Positions 1 to 4,948 of a DNA stretch of 5,524 nucleotides are shown here, one piece after another. Location: positions 1 through 5,524 of the forward strand of contig JASLIY010000166.1 in the NCBI GenBank assembly GCA_030152675.1. The letters run 5' to 3'. The position numbers were made by a program, and so were the translations under genes. Every line of letters starts with the position of its first letter. Position 1 is the stretch's first letter. Under the pieces are notes generated by a model that worked only from the letters and a program-made list of their open reading frames with translations, was not told the origin of the DNA and did not search any database. The DNA is from Acinetobacter sp. GTDB taxonomy: Bacteria > Pseudomonadota > Gammaproteobacteria > Pseudomonadales > Moraxellaceae.

Positions 1-126
1 AAAGAACACGTCTACGCCAGCGAAACCACCAGGCAGCCAAGTCGGGTTAAAATGAAACAGCACCACGGCAATCACCGCGACCGCTCTTAAGCCATTAATA
101 TCCGTTCTAAACAACCGTGCTTGCAT
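1..126 (-). CDS. Acyltransferase-3 family membrane protein, N-terminal fragment (cut by window edge)
   Basis: Reading leftward from the ATG at 126-124 gives 42 uninterrupted codons to the window edge. The peptide has the start typical of the OafA/YrhL acyltransferase-3 family: the [10 protein letters not shown] stretch (residues 9-18), a first membrane helix at about 12-29, then [12 protein letters not shown] (31-42), which in the family usually continues into ISGYL. The family's conserved R-x10-H motif is present as Arg14 and His25. Known members are inner-membrane proteins that transfer acyl groups, often acetyl, to O-antigen, capsule or other surface sugars; the substrate here cannot be told. 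An in-frame stop at 159-157 lies upstream, so little longer N-terminus is possible. No strong Shine-Dalgarno is visible; the sequence before the ATG is A/T-rich. The gene is divergent from the pirin gene. Family call is confident, function is not. Confidence 0.85.
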   Translation of the reverse strand, partial: MQARLFRTDINGLRAVAVIAVVLFHFNPTWLPGGFAGVDVFF

Positions 127-387
127 AGCATTTTTGAAAAATTTAAAAAGGCTATTCTATATAAACTTTGATGCTTAAAGCATGTTTTTAAAAAATAGCA
201 TTGGATCACACATCATTAGATTGCCCGCGAGACTTGAGGCGGAAAAGAGAGGTGATGTTGCATTTTGATCTGGCGGCTCGACATGCAAAATAAGTTTTAA
301 CCACAAGTTGAGTTTAGGCGTGTTTACCATGCTCGCCGTGATACAGTTAAATCAAGCGGCATTGTCCTACCGATAACATACAGTATC

Positions 388-403
388 TCGATCTACTGAT
401 CGA
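388..403. promoter_or_regulatory. Inverted repeat TCGATC-N4-GATCGA, possible operator of the pirin operon
   Basis: Perfect 6-bp arms separated by TACT. The right arm overlaps the predicted -35 box (400-405), a position where a bound protein would block RNA polymerase. The operator role is inference; the repeat is seen directly. No regulator gene is present in the window to pair with it. Confidence 0.35.
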
Positions 404-428
404 TTTCAGCAAGATGCCACTCTACAAT
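400..428 (+). promoter_or_regulatory. Predicted sigma-70-type promoter for the pirin-hydrolase operon
   Basis: The -35 is TCGATT (400-405, 3 of 6 consensus bases), the spacer is 17 bp, and the -10 is TACAAT (423-428, 5 of 6). Transcription would begin near 435, giving a leader of about 60 nt before the ATG at 496. The leader contains a small hairpin TGATGC-TGC-GCATCA at 450-464. The -10 and spacing are good but the -35 is weak, as would fit a regulated promoter. Confidence 0.45.
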
Positions 429-495
429 AAAACCAAGCAAATAAATGAATGATGCTGCGCATCACTGCGGCTTAAAATGACTTGAGGAAAATAAC

Positions 496-1443
496 ATGAC
501 AAATATACAAGCCACTGAACTTTCCCCATCTAGCGATTGCAGCCACGATCCTGAGCAACGATCGCAGACCTTTGCTTTGCGAACAGCCAAAATTGGACGT
601 GGGACAGTGATTAAACGTGCATTACCCAGTCGGCAAAAGCGCATGATCGGTGCATGGTGCTTTCTTGATCATGCTGGGCCTGTGAACTTCGAATCAGGAC
701 AAGGTCTCGATATCGGGCCGCACCCACACACTGGATTGCAGACCTTCACTTGGATGATTGAGGGCAGCATGATGCACCATGACAGCTTGGGCAGTGCGCA
801 GTTGATTCAGCCCAATCAAGTGAATTTGATGACTGCTGGTTATGGTATTTCACATACCGAAGTGGCACCTGCAGGCGAAACCAAGATGCACTCGGTACAA
901 CTTTGGATCGCTTTGCCGGATGATAAAAAAGACATGCCACCGCAGTTTGAGCATTATCCGGATTTACCCGTGATTGCCCAAGATCAGATTCGTTTTACAC
1001 TCTTGGTTGGAGAGTTCCTCGGTGCGCAGTCACCGGTGCAGGTACACAGTCCTCTGTTAGGTGTTGATTTACAGGCTGAGGTACAAGCTCAAACCACCCT
1101 CCCACTGAATCCTCGATTTGAATATGGGGTACTAGTCTTACAGGGCACGGCACAGGTCAATGGTCAGCTTTTGGATGATCAGCACTTATTGGTGCTGTCA
1201 CCGGGAGAATCGCAACTGCAGTTAGAACTTGAGGCAGGGAGTCGGGTGGTCTTGGTCGGTGGAGAACCGTTTGAATCACCGATTTTACTGTGGTGGAATT
1301 TCGTTGGCCGCACTCAAGAAGACATGCTGCAAGCTCGCGAACAATGGATTAATCACGATGCCCGTTTCGGTGAGATTCCAGAGTATGATGGAGAGCGCAT
1401 GACCGTGCCCATGTTGCCAGAGCGCATGCGACCTTCAACGTAA
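496..1443 (+). CDS. Pirin family protein (bicupin metalloprotein)
   Basis: The 315-residue product is a full-length pirin. The N-terminal cupin has the family's metal-binding pattern: His76 and His78 in GPHPHTG, then His120 and Glu122 in YGISHTE, matching the two His, His and Glu that bind iron in human pirin. The C-terminal pirin domain is marked by GGEPFESPILLWWNFVGRT (about 255-273) and ends with a basic Arg/Pro-rich tail. Residues 1-25 precede the conserved fold and are low in recognisable features. There is no signal peptide, so it is cytoplasmic. The start is supported by GAGG at 484-487, 8 nt before the ATG. Bacterial pirins include quercetin 2,3-dioxygenases (E. coli YhhW) and proteins that modulate metabolic enzymes; which applies here cannot be decided. 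The hydrolase gene follows after 17 bp, so the two are probably co-transcribed. Confidence 0.93.
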   Translation: MTNIQATELSPSSDCSHDPEQRSQTFALRTAKIGRGTVIKRALPSRQKRMIGAWCFLDHAGPVNFESGQGLDIGPHPHTGLQTFTWMIEGSMMHHDSLGSAQLIQPNQVNLMTAGYGISHTEVAPAGETKMHSVQLWIALPDDKKDMPPQFEHYPDLPVIAQDQIRFTLLVGEFLGAQSPVQVHSPLLGVDLQAEVQAQTTLPLNPRFEYGVLVLQGTAQVNGQLLDDQHLLVLSPGESQLQLELEAGSRVVLVGGEPFESPILLWWNFVGRTQEDMLQAREQWINHDARFGEIPEYDGERMTVPMLPERMRPST

Positions 1444-1460
1444 GTCTAAGAGTAAGCAGG

Positions 1461-2135
1461 ATGCAGATATTGAGCTCACAAACTTTTAATTCCACTGAAG
1501 CAGCTGATTTTGAGCTGCTTTATCTCCCTGGTGCTTCGGGGAATACCTTGTTTTGGCAGCCTGTGATGTCTCGGCTTGTGGTTCCTTATCAGCAACGGGT
1601 CATCGCCTATCCGAGTTTTGGGGGGCAGGCGGCTGATCCTGATGTGCAGTGCTTTGAAGATTTACAAGGTGATGTGCTGGCGAAGATCTCTGATCAGAGC
1701 GTCATTGTGGCCCAATCCATGGGTGGCATCTTTGCTGTCCAAGCGGCGCTGCAACAACCGCAGAAAGTTCGGGCTCTGGTGTTGGTCGCCACCTCAGGAG
1801 GTATTGATTTGACACCGTTTGATGCCCAAGATTGGCGTGAGCAGTATCTGCATGACTTCGATGTACCAGACTGGTTCGCTGTGACCCAATCTCAAGTCGT
1901 GCATGAAGCATTGCAGCAACTGCACTGCCCCGTGTTGTTGATCTGGGGGGATCAAGATCCGATTAGCCCCGTTGCTGTGGGGCAGTATTTGGCGCAGCAA
2001 TTCCAAGATGCTGAGCTACATGTGATCGCTGGTGGACGGCATGACTTGGCCGCAGTGCATGCAGATGAAGTGAGTGCATTGATTCAGGCTTTTCTACAAC
2101 GCATTGTTTTAAATGCGCATTTGCGACTGCCCTAA
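1461..2135 (+). CDS. Alpha/beta hydrolase, small
   Basis: The 224-residue product has the alpha/beta-hydrolase layout: an oxyanion-hole loop LPGASGNTLFW (22-32), the nucleophile elbow AQSMGG with Ser86 (84-89), an acid at Asp166 in IWGDQDPISP, and a catalytic His194 in GGRHD. The full Ser-Asp-His triad is therefore present. The segment between the elbow and the acid (about 112-150) is short, so the lid is minimal, as in small esterases and MhpC/BioH-like enzymes. No signal peptide. It lies 17 bp after the pirin gene, most likely in one operon. The start is not fully certain: AGG abuts the ATG at 1461, a poor distance, while the in-frame TTG at 1470 (codon 4) sits 9 nt after it. A weaker AAGAG at 1448-1452 is correctly spaced for the ATG, which I prefer. 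The substrate is unknown. Confidence 0.88.
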   Translation: MQILSSQTFNSTEAADFELLYLPGASGNTLFWQPVMSRLVVPYQQRVIAYPSFGGQAADPDVQCFEDLQGDVLAKISDQSVIVAQSMGGIFAVQAALQQPQKVRALVLVATSGGIDLTPFDAQDWREQYLHDFDVPDWFAVTQSQVVHEALQQLHCPVLLIWGDQDPISPVAVGQYLAQQFQDAELHVIAGGRHDLAAVHADEVSALIQAFLQRIVLNAHLRLP

Positions 2136-2274
2136 GCATGGTCTTAGCGGCATGTTGTGCGAATTTTTTTATCGTTGGTTAAAAAACAACTACCGTTGCA
2201 TTACACATCTTTACTGCATTTTAGAGCTGTATCCTTTAAAAATAATAATTATTCATCGTGGACTTGATCCTGAT

Positions 2275-2314
2275 TTCGGTCCAGATTGTTGTGTTTCTGG
2301 ATCGAATTTTATTT
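2275..2314 (+). terminator. Hairpin with T-rich tract: rho-independent terminator or leader attenuator
   Basis: TTCGGTCCAGA (2275-2285) pairs with TCTGGATCGAA (2296-2306) over 11 positions with a single G-U wobble, around a 10-nt loop, and is followed at once by TTTTATTT (2307-2314). This is the form of an intrinsic terminator. It lies 140 bp after the hydrolase stop, so it may end the pirin-hydrolase transcript. Because AT-rich promoter-like boxes lie just upstream (TTTAGA 2220-2225, AATAAT 2244-2249, 18-bp spacing), it could instead end a short leader RNA ahead of the baeRF gene. The hairpin is seen; the role is inferred. Confidence 0.6.
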
Positions 2315-2392
2315 AAAAAAACGTCTTAAATTATTGTTTGTTTTTTATATTCTTGCGCGCTGTCTTTGTTGACCTGAGATCAAATTCAGTTG

Positions 2393-2421
2393 TTGAGAAC
2401 TCGACTTCCTTTATAAATATT
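2393..2421 (+). promoter_or_regulatory. Predicted promoter of the baeRF/Balon-like gene
   Basis: TTGAGA (2393-2398, 5 of 6 match to the -35 consensus), a 17-bp spacer, then AATATT (2416-2421, 4 of 6). An overlapping choice is TTGTTG (2390-2395) with TATAAA (2412-2417) at 16 bp. Either would place the transcript start about 15-20 nt before the ATG at 2443. This lies downstream of the 2275-2314 hairpin, so the gene would be transcribed on its own. Confidence 0.4.
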
Positions 2422-2434
2422 AATTTAAATCATC

Positions 2435-2439
2435 GAGGT
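2435..2439 (+). promoter_or_regulatory. Ribosome-binding site GAGGT deciding the baeRF start
   Basis: GAGGT ends 3 nt before the ATG at 2443 and 9 nt before a second in-frame ATG at 2449. The upstream frame stays open to 2338 but has no ribosome-binding site and no conserved character, so the true start is one of these two ATGs. They differ by only two residues (Met-Ala). Confidence 0.55.
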
Positions 2440-2442
2440 TGT

Positions 2443-3564
2443 ATGGCTATGCGTAATTTAAAAAAAGTTTTATCTGAGCTGCAAACCGTTCAAGCTGATC
2501 CTGCCGTCAGTGTTTTTATCAATACTCATCGTACTTTTCCAGACAATCAACAAGATGTGATCGCCCTCAAAAATCAATTAAAAAGCTTAGAAGATCGTCT
2601 AAGTGCTGAATACGATGCCAAAACTACCCAAACGATTCTGAGCCTGATCCACACCGAAACTGAACATCTTGACCCCAATTACAACTTAGATACGCTGGCA
2701 ATTTTTGCGAGCGTGGATCAAGTACAGGTACTGCGCTTGCCATTTAAGGTTGAAGCACGAAGCGTGGTGGGGCAACGCTTTGACACACGTGATTTTATTC
2801 GTGAATTGAGCTATTCGGTCAATGCCTATGTCGTGGTGGTGACCCGAGAAATCGGTCGGTTGATCGAAGTCTCCAACGATCAGGTGGTGCAGGAGTTGTT
2901 GGGTGATGATGAGCGATTTGCTGATTTACCACATGGGACATTTCCTGTTGAAAATACCAATTTACATAGCAGTAGTGGCGCAGAACGTGCCGTGGCATCG
3001 AATGAGGATAATTACCTCAAAGAGTTCCTCAATCGGGTGGATAAAAATGTGCAAGTGGTGCGCAATGCCAATGAGTTACCGCTGATCGTGGTCGGAGATC
3101 GTCGTAATATCGGTTTTTATGAATCGGTTTGTGATCGTCCGCAAGATATTATCATTACCGTGGATAATGTGACCCAACTCGAACAGGGCAGTGCGCAACA
3201 TATTGTGGATGGGATTCAGGCTGAGGTCGATGCCTATCGAGTCAAGCGCGATGAGCAGGCTTTGGGTGAGCTGAATAAAGTTTATGGTCAAGCTTTGATT
3301 CGAACCGATCTGCAAGAAATCTATAAAGCTGCACTTGAGGGCAATGCCGATACCTTATATGTGCAACGCGGTTATATGTTGGCCGGTCATGTCGATGCAG
3401 ATGCGCAGCGTATTGTGTTGCAGGCAGAACAGCATGAAGGACAGTCAAACGATGTGGTCAGCCAGATGATTGATGTGGTGCTACAACATGGTGGGCGTGC
3501 GGTATTTTTACCAGCGGAATTGTTGCAGGACAAAGCACCCTTGGTTTTGCTGATGCGCTATTAG
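2443..3564 (+). CDS. Bacterial eRF1-like (baeRF family) protein, candidate Balon-type ribosome hibernation factor
   Basis: The 373-residue soluble product looks like a bacterial homologue of archaeal/eukaryotic release factor 1 and Pelota. Three parts can be seen: an N-terminal domain (about 1-120, with AVSVFINTHRTFPDNQQD at 21-38), a middle domain starting with the hydrophobic strand AYVVVVTREIGRLIEV (128-143) and containing LPLIVVGDRRNIGFYESV (212-229), and a C-terminal L7Ae-like domain (about 288-373) with YKAALEGNADTLYVQRGYMLAG, a GGRAVFLPAELL strand and the terminal LLMRY that resembles the family's usual ILRY ending. The GGQ tripeptide used for peptide release is absent, as is NIKS, so it is unlikely to terminate translation. 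Balon, found in Psychrobacter (same family of bacteria), is an eRF1/Pelota-like protein that occupies the A site of idle ribosomes with EF-Tu. Membership in that group is my inference. The gene stands alone with its own promoter candidate; databases would often label it hypothetical. Confidence 0.8.
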   Translation: MAMRNLKKVLSELQTVQADPAVSVFINTHRTFPDNQQDVIALKNQLKSLEDRLSAEYDAKTTQTILSLIHTETEHLDPNYNLDTLAIFASVDQVQVLRLPFKVEARSVVGQRFDTRDFIRELSYSVNAYVVVVTREIGRLIEVSNDQVVQELLGDDERFADLPHGTFPVENTNLHSSSGAERAVASNEDNYLKEFLNRVDKNVQVVRNANELPLIVVGDRRNIGFYESVCDRPQDIIITVDNVTQLEQGSAQHIVDGIQAEVDAYRVKRDEQALGELNKVYGQALIRTDLQEIYKAALEGNADTLYVQRGYMLAGHVDADAQRIVLQAEQHEGQSNDVVSQMIDVVLQHGGRAVFLPAELLQDKAPLVLLMRY

Positions 3565-3576
3565 TCGCAACGATTC

Positions 3577-3612
3577 GCCTGAGTTAGTCGCTTGAGCGTG
3601 AAGGCTTTTTTT
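3577..3612 (+). terminator. Probable intrinsic terminator of the baeRF gene
   Basis: GCCT (3577-3580) can pair with AGGC (3602-3605), enclosing a small inner CGC/GCG hairpin (3589-3598), and is followed directly by seven T residues (3606-3612). The T-run and position 12 bp after the stop are right, but the outer stem is only 4 bp, so the call is moderate. Confidence 0.45.
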
Positions 3613-3659
3613 CACTAGGAGATGAGACTTGGTTCGTTTGTGCAGATGCTGTTGATTTC

Positions 3660-3689
3660 AAAACAACACCCCTCTGAGAGGTAGAGGGG
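3660..3689 (-). terminator. Intrinsic terminator of the DyP peroxidase gene
   Basis: CCCCTCT (3669-3675) and AGAGGGG (3683-3689) form a perfect 7-bp, GC-rich stem with a 7-nt loop. Read on the minus strand, the stem is followed by the T-rich tail TGTTGTTTT, as expected for termination of the leftward dyp transcript, 16 bp past its stop codon. On the plus strand the stem is followed by G-rich sequence, so it should not act in that direction. Confidence 0.7.
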
Positions 3690-3704
3690 GGCGGGATTCA
3701 AGTC

Positions 3705-4625
3705 TTAGTCGCCCAAGATTTCCGCCATCAAGTCTTCATTGGGTACGAAGAAGTATGCGCCATCGACTGGAGTGACAAAGTGCAGGAGACGGTCGTGGAT
3801 TCCATCCGGCGTGCTGCCAAACATATGTTGCAGCATGCGGTCGATCACAGTCAGGTCTTTGGTATAGGCCACAAAGAATAGCCCTTGTTCACCTTGACCA
3901 TCGCCATAAGGCAGTGAGTGACGTAGGATTTCTAGTTCTTCGCCTTGCTCATCTTCGATCACGACACGTGCAATATGTGCGTTCTTCGGTTTTTGTTCAT
4001 CACTCATCTCGATGCTGTCGAGTTTAGAACGACCAATGACATCCTCTTGAGCATCGACGCGTAGGCGTTTCCATTTGTCGAGGTCATGCACATAGCGCTG
4101 TACAAATACAAAAGAACTGTCGGCAAACTCACCGGCATCTTCACCGAGTAGTGCAGTTTCAGCACGGTCATCACGAATTTGAGGGTTTTCAGTACCATCA
4201 ATAAAGCCTGTCAGATCGCGTCCATCGAGATAGCGGAAACCGACGCGCTCATTTAACACTTCAACTTGGTCTTTAATATCTTCAAAGAAGCATTGGCTGA
4301 GTGCAAAGCAGATATCAGCGCGGGAACTGGCGATTTGAATAAACAGATCGGCAGGTCTTGCAGGCATCTGTACTCGGCCATCAATGGCTTGCAGTTGTTT
4401 CAATCCTTGTGGACTGTGCGGATAAAGTTGTGGCCATAGATGTGGGCCAAAAGCGATGGCTGTTTTAATTTCAGCATCCGGGTGCTGAGTGATCAAGCGA
4501 TCACGCGTGCTGAGAAAATAGGAGATTTTTTCTTTTAGGCCATCAAGAGATAAGTTCTTTAAATTAATTACGATAAAACGCCCGTGATTGGAAGGTAAGG
4601 GCAAGATTAAAGATTGAGCGGTCAT
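3705..4625 (-). CDS. DyP-type heme peroxidase, YfeX-like
   Basis: The 306-residue product belongs to the dye-decolorizing peroxidase superfamily and resembles E. coli YfeX in length (about 300). The hallmark GxxDG motif appears as GFIDGTENP (140-148) with catalytic Asp143; the likely proximal heme ligand is His217 (in NAHIAR) and the distal arginine is Arg235 (in LRHSLPYG). Further family marks are FGPHLW (59-64), GLFFVAYTKD (248-257) and the C-terminal FVTPVDGAYFFVPN. It uses H2O2 to oxidise substrates such as porphyrinogens or dyes; the natural substrate is unknown. It has no signal peptide, so it is cytoplasmic, and no encapsulin gene is seen beside it. The start has AGGAG (minus strand, plus 4640-4636) 10 nt upstream. 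The gene follows znuB in the same direction but 323 bp away, with its own promoter candidates and its own terminator. Confidence 0.95.
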   Translation of the reverse strand: MTAQSLILPLPSNHGRFIVINLKNLSLDGLKEKISYFLSTRDRLITQHPDAEIKTAIAFGPHLWPQLYPHSPQGLKQLQAIDGRVQMPARPADLFIQIASSRADICFALSQCFFEDIKDQVEVLNERVGFRYLDGRDLTGFIDGTENPQIRDDRAETALLGEDAGEFADSSFVFVQRYVHDLDKWKRLRVDAQEDVIGRSKLDSIEMSDEQKPKNAHIARVVIEDEQGEELEILRHSLPYGDGQGEQGLFFVAYTKDLTVIDRMLQHMFGSTPDGIHDRLLHFVTPVDGAYFFVPNEDLMAEILGD

Positions 4626-4693
4626 GAAGTCGTAGCTCCTAAATTAGGAAAATCGATGGCGAGGTTCAGTATTACACTGCAGCATGATTCAGT

Positions 4694-4724
4694 TTTATAA
4701 AATAAATATAAAAATAGAGGTCAA
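4694..4724 (-). promoter_or_regulatory. Predicted promoter of the DyP gene (proximal)
   Basis: On the minus strand TTGACC (plus 4724-4719, 5 of 6) is followed after a long 19-bp, very AT-rich spacer by TATAAA (plus 4699-4694, 5 of 6). Transcription would start near 4687, leaving a leader of about 60 nt. The long spacer lowers confidence, although register can shift by a base or two within the A/T run. A more distal candidate is TTTGCA (plus 4787-4782), 17 bp, TACAAT (plus 4764-4759). Confidence 0.45.
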
Positions 4725-4735
4725 TACATGGCCTT

Positions 4736-4757
4736 AACAGGATTTGCACAGCCTGTT
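4736..4757. promoter_or_regulatory. Inverted repeat AACAGG-N10-CCTGTT upstream of dyp, possible operator
   Basis: The 6-bp arms are perfect complements with a 10-bp spacer, giving about 1.5 helical turns between arm centres. The repeat lies just upstream of the proximal -35 (4719-4724) and over the expected start site of the distal promoter candidate. A second nested repeat, ATTTGCA (4742-4748) with TGCAAAT (4782-4788), overlaps it. The form suits a dimeric regulator, but no known box was recognised. Confidence 0.35.
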
Positions 4758-4851
4758 GATTGTACGAAAATGTGCTGCTAATGCAAATACAACTTCGGTT
4801 TTGAGTGGAATTGAGAAACCGTTCAGGCACTGAGTGATATTGCGAATTGCG

Positions 4852-4933
4852 CCTGATCGCTGATGCTCTCAGCGGAGTCATGCGCACGCGATGGAACGCA
4901 TGACCGATCTTGAATTTGATCGGGATCGTCAGG
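4852..4933. repeat. Cluster of three adjacent stem-loops inside a closing repeat, 3' of znuB
   Basis: Three perfect inverted repeats follow one another: CGCTGA/TCAGCG (4858-4874, 5-nt loop), GTCATGCG/CGCATGAC (4877-4904, 12-nt loop) and CGATC/GATCG (4905-4922, 8-nt loop). They are bracketed by CCTGA (4852-4856) and TCAGG (4929-4933), which can also pair, so the 82-nt unit could fold as a four-way junction. It begins about 15 bp after the znuB stop codon. It lacks the conserved T-loop of a tRNA and has no T-run. It may be a 3'-UTR structure, a small RNA or a protein-binding repeat; the pairings are seen, the role is unknown. Confidence 0.45.
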
Positions 4934-4948
4934 GGAGGGGATATCGAG

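Larger units (their letters stand above)
127..495. other. Divergent intergenic region, no gene seen
   Basis: This 369-bp gap separates the leftward acyltransferase gene from the rightward pirin gene, so it should carry a promoter for each. Rightward, a fair sigma-70-like promoter lies at 400-428 (separate entry). Leftward, TATAGA on the minus strand (plus 161-156) resembles a -10 box, but I find no convincing -35. Small inverted repeats are ATGCTT/AAGCAT at 171-183, TTGCAT/ATGCAA at 258-263 and 283-288, TCGATC/GATCGA at 388-403 and TGATGC/GCATCA at 450-464. I see no credible ORF, RNA gene or mobile-element trace. Confidence 0.6.
2136..2442. other. Intergenic region between hydrolase and baeRF gene, no protein gene seen
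   Basis: The 307-bp gap is clearly AT-richer than its flanks. It holds a weak hairpin CTAAG/CTTAG (2132-2147, overlapping the hydrolase stop) some 16 nt before a T7 run (2164-2170), an AT-only inverted repeat TTTTTTA/TAAAAAA (2165-2171 and 2180-2186), an AT-rich promoter-like block (2220-2249), a strong hairpin followed by a T-rich tract (2275-2314), and a promoter candidate for the next gene (2393-2421). Open frames through it (for example 2113-2316) lack conserved character and a ribosome-binding site and are not called. Confidence 0.6.
4626..4948. other. Intergenic region between znuB and dyp, no protein gene seen
   Basis: This 323-bp stretch separates two leftward genes. Its dyp-proximal half is AT-rich and holds the promoter candidates and inverted repeat described separately. 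Its znuB-proximal half (about 4850-4935) is GC-richer and full of inverted repeats. There is no classic stem plus T-run after znuB, so how that transcript ends is unclear. Short open frames here (for example minus 4672-4887) have no conserved character. Confidence 0.6.

Noticed and set aside
171..190. ATGCTT/AAGCAT hairpin followed by T residues as a terminator
   Set aside because: The stem is only about 5 bp with a 3-nt loop and AT-rich, and it lies in a divergent promoter region where no transcript should end.
255..293. 12-codon ORF with GAGG upstream in the divergent gap
   Set aside because: Too short to support, with the ribosome-site match only 2-3 nt from the ATG and no leader-peptide character such as runs of one amino acid.
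2111..2122. Perfect 12-bp palindrome AAATGCGCATTT
   Set aside because: It lies within the last codons of the hydrolase; a loop-free palindrome there is most likely chance, and no use for it is evident.
2113..2316. 67-codon frame overlapping the end of the hydrolase gene
   Set aside because: No ribosome-binding site, unlike any known family, and it runs through the terminator-like hairpin.
2338..2442. N-terminal extension of the baeRF frame from a TTG at 2338
   Set aside because: It translates AT-rich intergenic DNA, overlaps the promoter candidate, and the family's conserved start fits the ATG at 2443 with GAGGT before it.
4852..4933. Cloverleaf-like fold taken as a tRNA
   Set aside because: No T-loop consensus on either strand, a 5-bp rather than 7-bp closing stem, and arm sizes that do not fit a tRNA.
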